Under the pieces are notes generated by a model, which ran no database searches, was not told the origin of the DNA, and worked only from the letters and a program-made list of their open reading frames with translations. A stretch of DNA of 64,000 nucleotides, from contig CAZYJR010000002.1 of NCBI GenBank assembly GCA_964647905.1, positions 62,001 to 126,000 on the forward strand. The letters run 5' to 3'. Both the position numbers and the translations under genes were made by a program. Positions within the stretch are counted from its first letter, which is position 1. Each line of letters opens with the position of its first letter. Of the stretch, positions 59,507 through 64,000 are shown one piece after another. This stretch comes from CAZYJR01 sp964647905. GTDB taxonomy: Bacteria; Desulfobacterota; DSM-4660; Desulfatiglandales; HGW-15.

Positions 59507-60591
59507 GGTTCGGGCCGTCTCTCTCGATCTAGGTTGGGCTGTTTACCCCGGTCTTGCAGGCGCTGCGCGTGCATCTCCCTGACCCTTTCCAGGATGCGCT
59601 CCAGGCCGCTACGACGTGCACGTGAGGCGATATCCGCAGGCCGCGTCATGCGCTGGCCGGCCAGCTCCTCCAGCACCGCGCGGACCGAATCCCTCAGCCC
59701 CTCCAGGTCGTAACCGCCTTCCAGGGAGAGGAGCAGGCGGCCGCTGCAGCAGTCCTCGGCGATGCCTATCAGGATCCTGGTCATGCAGGCGAAACCCTCT
59801 TCGGTCAAGGCCATGCCGCCCAGGGGGTCGGCCGCGTGGGTATCCATGCCCGCGGAGACGAGGATCAGTTCCGGCCGGAAAGAAAGGGCGACCGGTCGGA
59901 GTATGTCCTGGAACACAGCTGCATACTCCTCATCACGGCAGCCGGGGGGGAGCGGCACATTCACCGTGAACCCCTTGCCCCGCCCTCTCCCGATTTCATT
60001 GAACCCCCCCGTGCCCGGGTAGTACGGGTACTGGTGAGTAGAGAAGTAGAGTACGGAGGGATCCTGCTCGAATATGTGCTGGGTCCCGTTTCCATGGTGA
60101 AGGTCCCAGTCCACGATCAGGATCCTTTCCAGGCCCAGGGCTGACTGGGCGTACCGGGCGGCCACCGCGACATTGTTGAGGAGGCAGAAGCCCATGGCGT
60201 GGTCCCACTCCGCGTGATGCCCCGGGGGCCTCACCAGGGCGAATGCATTCCGGACCACTCCCGAGCACACGGCCCTCGCGGCCTCGCACAGCCCTCCGGC
60301 CGCCATGAGAGCGGCGTCCCAGGAGTGGGCGCAGGCCATGGTATCAGGATCAAGGTATGTGGACGACCGCCCGCTTGATGCCGCCAGCCGGTCCAGGTAA
60401 CCCGCCTCATGCACCGCCAGCAGCTCCTCTCTGGTGGCCCGGCGGGCCTGGAGTTCGACGAACCCCCCCTCCGGGTCCAGGGAGTCCACCATCTCATAGA
60501 GGACACGAAGCCTTTGCGAGTTCTCCGGGTGGTAGGAGCCCATGGTGTGGTCCAGGAATCGCCGGTGCCTAAGAATTCCCGTGGGAGACAT
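59503..60591 (-). CDS. Class II-like histone deacetylase family (acetoin-utilisation/acetylpolyamine amidohydrolase type)
   Basis: A 362-residue zinc-dependent deacetylase. Catalytic His pair in RPPGHHAEWDHAMGFCLLNN (near residue 130), zinc ligands in VDWDLHHGNGTQH (near 160) and SAGMDTHAADPLGGM (near 245), and the closing LEGGYDLEGL. Substrates in bacteria include acetyl-lysine, acetylpolyamines and acetoin-related compounds. Note the speD-speE genes elsewhere in the window: acetylpolyamine hydrolysis is one option. Its stop overlaps the start of the acetyltransferase gene. The first codon, ATG 60591, gives MSPTGILRHRRFLDHT, a normal family start. Confidence 0.88.
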   Translation of the reverse strand: MSPTGILRHRRFLDHTMGSYHPENSQRLRVLYEMVDSLDPEGGFVELQARRATREELLAVHEAGYLDRLAASSGRSSTYLDPDTMACAHSWDAALMAAGGLCEAARAVCSGVVRNAFALVRPPGHHAEWDHAMGFCLLNNVAVAARYAQSALGLERILIVDWDLHHGNGTQHIFEQDPSVLYFSTHQYPYYPGTGGFNEIGRGRGKGFTVNVPLPPGCRDEEYAAVFQDILRPVALSFRPELILVSAGMDTHAADPLGGMALTEEGFACMTRILIGIAEDCCSGRLLLSLEGGYDLEGLRDSVRAVLEELAGQRMTRPADIASRARRSGLERILERVREMHAQRLQDRGKQPNLDRERRPEP

Positions 60592-60778
60592 GAAAGGAAT
60601 CCGCCGTTGAATTGTATCATGTTTTATTTTCTAATATTATCACAAACCGGAGCCGATGGGAAGCGGGATCGGCCCGCCGCCCGGTTTCTGCTTGAACACG
60701 TCCTTTGCTCCGGCTACACTTGTGCCCCGGTAGAAGCCACCCAGTGAACAGGCGGGCGGGAGCCGGGAGATCGGGTGG

Positions 60779-61792
60779 GTGATGGGGCTCTTTTCCCTGG
60801 CCGCTGTCGTATCCAGGCCGGTAATGGGCGCCGCCGGGGCAAGACACGGCGAATTCCGGCTGATGTCCTGGGGGACTGCGGGCATGCTCATCGCCTCGGC
60901 CTGCTACCCGCTTCTCGAGGGGGTGGGCGTTCCCATGTTCCTGGTCAGGGTGTTTCACGGCCTGGGTTTCTCGGCCTTCGTGACGGGAAGTTTCTCTGCC
61001 GTGGCCCGCTTTTTCCCCGGGGAGGGAAGGGCTCGTGCATACAGCATGGTGGGGGCCTCGCTCATGGGGGCGGTCGCATTGGCCCCCTTATTCGGGGAGG
61101 CCTTGATCGAGGCTCGGGGGTTCGGGGCCCTTTTCGCGGCTGCGTGCGGGGTGTCGGCGGTCTCCTGGGCCTCGGTGCGCCTGGCGGGGAATCTCGCCGG
61201 GATCCGGGCCGGGTCGAGGAAAGGCGGAAGGGGCAGGTACAGGCCTTATCTCACCGACCCGAGCTTCCTCTTCCTCTTGGCCTCCACCCTGATCTTCGCC
61301 CACTGCCAGTCCACGGTCTTCAATTTCCTCGCACTGGCCGCCAAGAGCAAGAGGGCCTCGGCCGGGTGGTTCTTTTTCGTCTCCTTCGCCTTGGCGATAG
61401 GAATACTGCTGGGCATGGGCGGGGTCATGGACCGCCTCGGGAAGCGCCGCTTCCTGCGGTCTTTCTACCCTTCTCTGGCGTTGGGGATTCTTCTCGTCCC
61501 ACCTCTGTTGGGCAGGGTGGGCGGCTGGAGGCCCGCTCTTCTCTTCGGGGCGGGGATCGGGTTCCTGTTTCCGACCCACAACGCCCTGGCCGGGGGCTAC
61601 GGCGCGGCCGGCGAGAAATCAAGGGTCATGGCCCTTTTCACCGCGGTCTACGACTCGGGGTTCATTACCGGGGCGGTCATATCGGGTTGGATAGCGGAGC
61701 GGGCGGGAATAGACGGGCTGTTTTACGCGACCGGCCTCCTGGCCTTTGCCGGGTTCTTGGTCTCCCTGGTTTCTCCGCCGGGGCGGGATTGA
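60779..61792 (+). CDS. MFS transporter lacking its first helix
   Basis: A 337-residue major-facilitator protein with about ten helices instead of twelve. The frame starts with GTG ATG inside the usual loop between helices 1 and 2: GWVMGLFSLAAVVSRPVMG is the second helix and its conserved motif. The in-frame upstream codons KPPSEQAGGSREI look like the preceding loop but are cut off by TAG at 60731, and no first helix could be found in any frame, so the 5' end is lost or frameshifted. The rest, including the central loop near residue 150 and helices 7-12, is intact. Substrate unknown. It may be a decaying gene. Confidence 0.65.
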   Translation: MMGLFSLAAVVSRPVMGAAGARHGEFRLMSWGTAGMLIASACYPLLEGVGVPMFLVRVFHGLGFSAFVTGSFSAVARFFPGEGRARAYSMVGASLMGAVALAPLFGEALIEARGFGALFAAACGVSAVSWASVRLAGNLAGIRAGSRKGGRGRYRPYLTDPSFLFLLASTLIFAHCQSTVFNFLALAAKSKRASAGWFFFVSFALAIGILLGMGGVMDRLGKRRFLRSFYPSLALGILLVPPLLGRVGGWRPALLFGAGIGFLFPTHNALAGGYGAAGEKSRVMALFTAVYDSGFITGAVISGWIAERAGIDGLFYATGLLAFAGFLVSLVSPPGRD

Positions 61793-61816
61793 AAGGCGTC
61801 TTAGGGGGAGCAAGGC

Positions 61817-62143
61817 ATGGACGAGCATCTCATGCTGGAGCAATTGGAGCAAATAGCCGGGGGCCTGGGCATAGAGGTCCGTTACGAGACCATGAGAAAG
61901 GAGAGCAGTTTCAATCCGGGGGGGCTCTGCAGAGTCCGCGGAGAGCCTGTGGTCATCGTAAACCGCAAGGCCCCCGTCTCCGAGCAGGTGGAGGTCTTGG
62001 CCTCCGCCTTGAATCGCTTTGATCTATCCGGGGTCTACCTTCGGCCCGGGTTGAGGGAGTATCTGGCGTCTGTGGGTCCGGGAAGGACCCTCACGGATGA
62101 GGAGACGGCCGAGGAGGAATCCGGAGATCCGGGGCGGGCTTAG
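61817..62143 (+). CDS. Small conserved-looking protein of unknown function
   Basis: A 108-residue frame that starts ATG with GGGGGAGC upstream, 25 bases after the MFS gene. It has a compact body (EQIAGGLGIEVRYETM, VVIVNRKAPVSEQVEVLASA, LRPGLREYL) and an acidic tail (LTDEETAEEESG). The pattern of two beta-strands around RGEPVVIVN suggests a small folded domain. I do not recognise a family. Its stop overlaps the convergent AsmA-like gene by four bases. Codon use matches the neighbours, so it is probably real. Confidence 0.6.
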   Translation: MDEHLMLEQLEQIAGGLGIEVRYETMRKESSFNPGGLCRVRGEPVVIVNRKAPVSEQVEVLASALNRFDLSGVYLRPGLREYLASVGPGRTLTDEETAEEESGDPGRA

Positions 62144-64000
62144 GGCGGTCCCCGGCCGGCGCCGGGATCGCTCTTTTCGCGGCTGACCCCGGAATTCCCG
62201 GGGAGGCCGTTATAGAGGCGCAGGGGAGAGAGAAAAAGGCGCTTGAGCGCGCCTGCCACACCGCCGCCCAGGTGCTTGAAGGGGACGTGTCTGACCGAGG
62301 GCTCCGACATGGGCCCTTCCACCTCAAAGTAGTATGTAATAAACGAGCGGTCCTTGCCGGTAAGGGCGTAACCGACGATGGGGATCTTGCTGACCAGGGT
62401 GTCCAGGGTCTCCATGGGCTGTATGCCAAGCGTGAAGTTCACTTGCCGTTCCGCAAGGTGTGCCTTGCCCGCTGCCACTGCATTGTACACCGGGCTCTTC
62501 ATGGTGAAATTCTCTGTTTCCAGGGTGCCCCGCTGAATTACAGCAAAGCCTTCCATCCGCTCGAAGTAAAAGGCGTCTTCAGGCAGGCCTGCGGGCTTGC
62601 GCTTGAAAACCTTCCTGAGGCTCAACATGTCCAGAATTCGGACGAAGACGCTGGAGTTCCTGATCACCCCCTCCCGTATCGACACATCCGCATTCCCGCC
62701 GAGGCTGGGTAGCAGCTCGGAGAGCTTCTCCCCGTTCATGGTCAGGTAGGCCTCCAGATTGAGGATGCCTTGCTCCAGCGAGGTCTCGATCCCCAGGTCC
62801 TCGAGAAGCCCGGCAACGGGCTGCTCGGTCAAACGGATGTGATTGGCCAAGGAGATCTCCGGATCCGGACCGGTCCGGATCCGGCCGCTGGAAGTGAGCA
62901 CCCCGTGCTCCAACCGAACGCGGGCTCGTGCCAGTTCGAAGTCTCCGTCGCTAAGACGCGCCTCCGCCCGAAGGGGCCCGAACTTGAGCTCCTTCAACCT
63001 TGTCTCGCGGGCGGAGATATCCAAACGGAGGTGCAGATTTCTTGGAAGCCCCTTATCCGAGGCCTCAAGGTCATTCCGGGGAAGAAAGTCCTTGGGATCC
63101 AAGAAATCCGCCCCCACCGACAGCCTGCCCCTGACCCGCCGCCAGCCTTTCAACTCGCCTTCCACCTCGAGGTCGCTTTCTCCGACCCTCATTCGGCAGT
63201 GGTTCACCGTAACCGTCTTTCCGGAAAAATCGAGGTCAAACGAGGCCTCTTTGACCTCCGAAGGCAGGGCGTCGAGGTCCACGTATATGCCTTCACCCTC
63301 CAGCCGCCCCAAGACAAGGGTGGAGAAGGGATCTTTACGCGAGCCCATCACCTTGAGATCACCCGTTATGCGCCCCCTGGTGGGTCGCGCTCCGTCGCCG
63401 AAACGAAGGCCCAGGTCCTCCAGGTCCAGCCCGGATGAAGCGATGCGGAATGAAAGGGAATCCTTGCGCTCCGGGTCATAACCGCCGGAACCCTCCAGGA
63501 CGGATCCGCGCAGGCGGCAGCTGATCTCTCCCTCCAGCTCACCCCCCGGGCCGGCCAGCAGATGGAACCGAATCCTGTCCTCGGGCCCCGGAGGTCTCAT
63601 GGAAACCGCTTCATTCCTTAGGGTGACCCCCTCCAGGTCCATGGATCCTTTGCATGACCATCGCGGGCCGGCCCTATCCACTGAGAACCTGGTGAAGACC
63701 TTATCCTCAAAGGCCAAAGGAAGCCGGAACCCGCCAAGGAATAAAGGCAGTGTCTGGTTCATATCCACCCAGGCGGAAACTTCCGCAGTGTGAAGGGGAA
63801 AGGCCCTGGCCCCTTTGCCGAAGGCCCCCTCTGCTTGGAAGCTGGTCTCTCCCCAGGCCCCTTCCGCCTTGAAGGTGTTTTGTTCCTCCTCGCGCACTCG
63901 TATCTCGGCTTGGTCCAGATACATGGGAAGCAGTAACTCAGGCTGGTGTATTCTGCCGTCCCTCACCACGAAGAGCCCCTTCCTGGTTCTGGGGAAGTCC
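62140..64000 (-). CDS. AsmA/YhdP-like membrane-associated protein (5' end outside the window)
   Basis: The C-terminal part (at least 619 residues) of a large AsmA-like protein; the frame is open to the window edge. The repeated short beta-strand pattern with L-x-V alternation and the end with FTLGIQPMETLDTLVSKIP, IVGYALTGKDRSFITYYFEV and GPMSEPSVRHVPF are typical of AsmA-domain proteins, which bridge inner and outer membranes and are linked to lipid transport. No signal or first membrane helix is visible here, because they would lie further upstream. It is convergent with the small protein gene at 61817. Confidence 0.75.
   Translation of the reverse strand, partial: DFPRTRKGLFVVRDGRIHQPELLLPMYLDQAEIRVREEEQNTFKAEGAWGETSFQAEGAFGKGARAFPLHTAEVSAWVDMNQTLPLFLGGFRLPLAFEDKVFTRFSVDRAGPRWSCKGSMDLEGVTLRNEAVSMRPPGPEDRIRFHLLAGPGGELEGEISCRLRGSVLEGSGGYDPERKDSLSFRIASSGLDLEDLGLRFGDGARPTRGRITGDLKVMGSRKDPFSTLVLGRLEGEGIYVDLDALPSEVKEASFDLDFSGKTVTVNHCRMRVGESDLEVEGELKGWRRVRGRLSVGADFLDPKDFLPRNDLEASDKGLPRNLHLRLDISARETRLKELKFGPLRAEARLSDGDFELARARVRLEHGVLTSSGRIRTGPDPEISLANHIRLTEQPVAGLLEDLGIETSLEQGILNLEAYLTMNGEKLSELLPSLGGNADVSIREGVIRNSSVFVRILDMLSLRKVFKRKPAGLPEDAFYFERMEGFAVIQRGTLETENFTMKSPVYNAVAAGKAHLAERQVNFTLGIQPMETLDTLVSKIPIVGYALTGKDRSFITYYFEVEGPMSEPSVRHVPFKHLGGGVAGALKRLFLSPLRLYNGLPGNSGVSREKSDPGAGRGPP

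Overview
The window looks like a stretch of chromosome from a GC-rich, strictly anaerobic bacterium, most likely a Desulfobacterota (deltaproteobacterial) sulfate reducer or syntroph. The inference rests on a complete bacterial Wood-Ljungdahl (acetyl-CoA synthase/CO dehydrogenase) operon, a B12-dependent class II ribonucleotide reductase, Hdr-type iron-sulfur proteins, TRAP and HyuAB catabolic genes, and the absence of respiratory oxygen genes. It lies near the replication origin: parS-parA-parB sit at the left edge, and dnaA-dnaN-gyrB-gyrA-gpsA form a minus-strand block at 29.7-38.4 kb.

Layout. 0-2.3 kb: parS, parAB and convergent plsY. 2.5-14.1 kb: a lone receiver protein, then a minus-strand catabolic operon (GntR regulator, TRAP transporter dctPQM, hyuA, hyuB, VOC protein, PaaK-like acyl-CoA ligase, PreA-like dehydrogenase). 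14.2-19.7 kb: dus, an ispH-ubiA gene fusion, a glycosyltransferase, and a RACo-type corrinoid-protein activator. 19.8-23.1 kb: nrdJ with a textbook promoter, an ArsC/LMW-phosphatase-like protein without its catalytic cysteine, and birA. 23.2-27.9 kb: a decayed BREX-type defence island (frameshifted pglZ, a nearly intact AAA ATPase plus TOPRIM-like DUF4276 pair, a pglX stub) cut by an AT-rich insertion sequence, followed by insertion-sequence scars. 27.9-29.7 kb: speD and speE behind a long leader.

38.5-48.8 kb: cooC, acsD (with a very large charged C-terminal extension), acsA, acsB, acsC, acsE, a strong terminator, then an Mrp/NBP35 ATPase. This set makes acetyl-CoA from CO2 or oxidises it. 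The RACo gene at 17.8 kb would reactivate the corrinoid protein made here. 48.9-52.2 kb: an adenylate cyclase and the collapsed remains of a branched-chain amino-acid (Liv) ABC operon, in which livK is joined to livM and livG to livF. 52.5-64 kb: an Hdr-like iron-sulfur protein, a zinc-finger/J-domain protein, a GHMP sugar kinase, a zinc-ribbon protein, two PilT-family ATPases, a coupled acetyltransferase/deacetylase pair, a 5'-truncated MFS gene, a small unknown protein and the end of an AsmA-like protein that runs off the window.

Tightly overlapping stop/start pairs of the ATGA, GTGA and TTGA type recur on the minus strand, so translational coupling is common. No rRNA, tRNA or CRISPR array was found. 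The most unusual items are the degenerate AAA+ site of the origin-linked DnaA, the IspH-UbiA fusion, the AcsD extension, the collapsed Liv operon, the catalytically dead ArsC-like protein, the HyuAB/TRAP/ligase/dehydrogenase operon, and the defence-island remnant with a surviving ATPase/TOPRIM pair.
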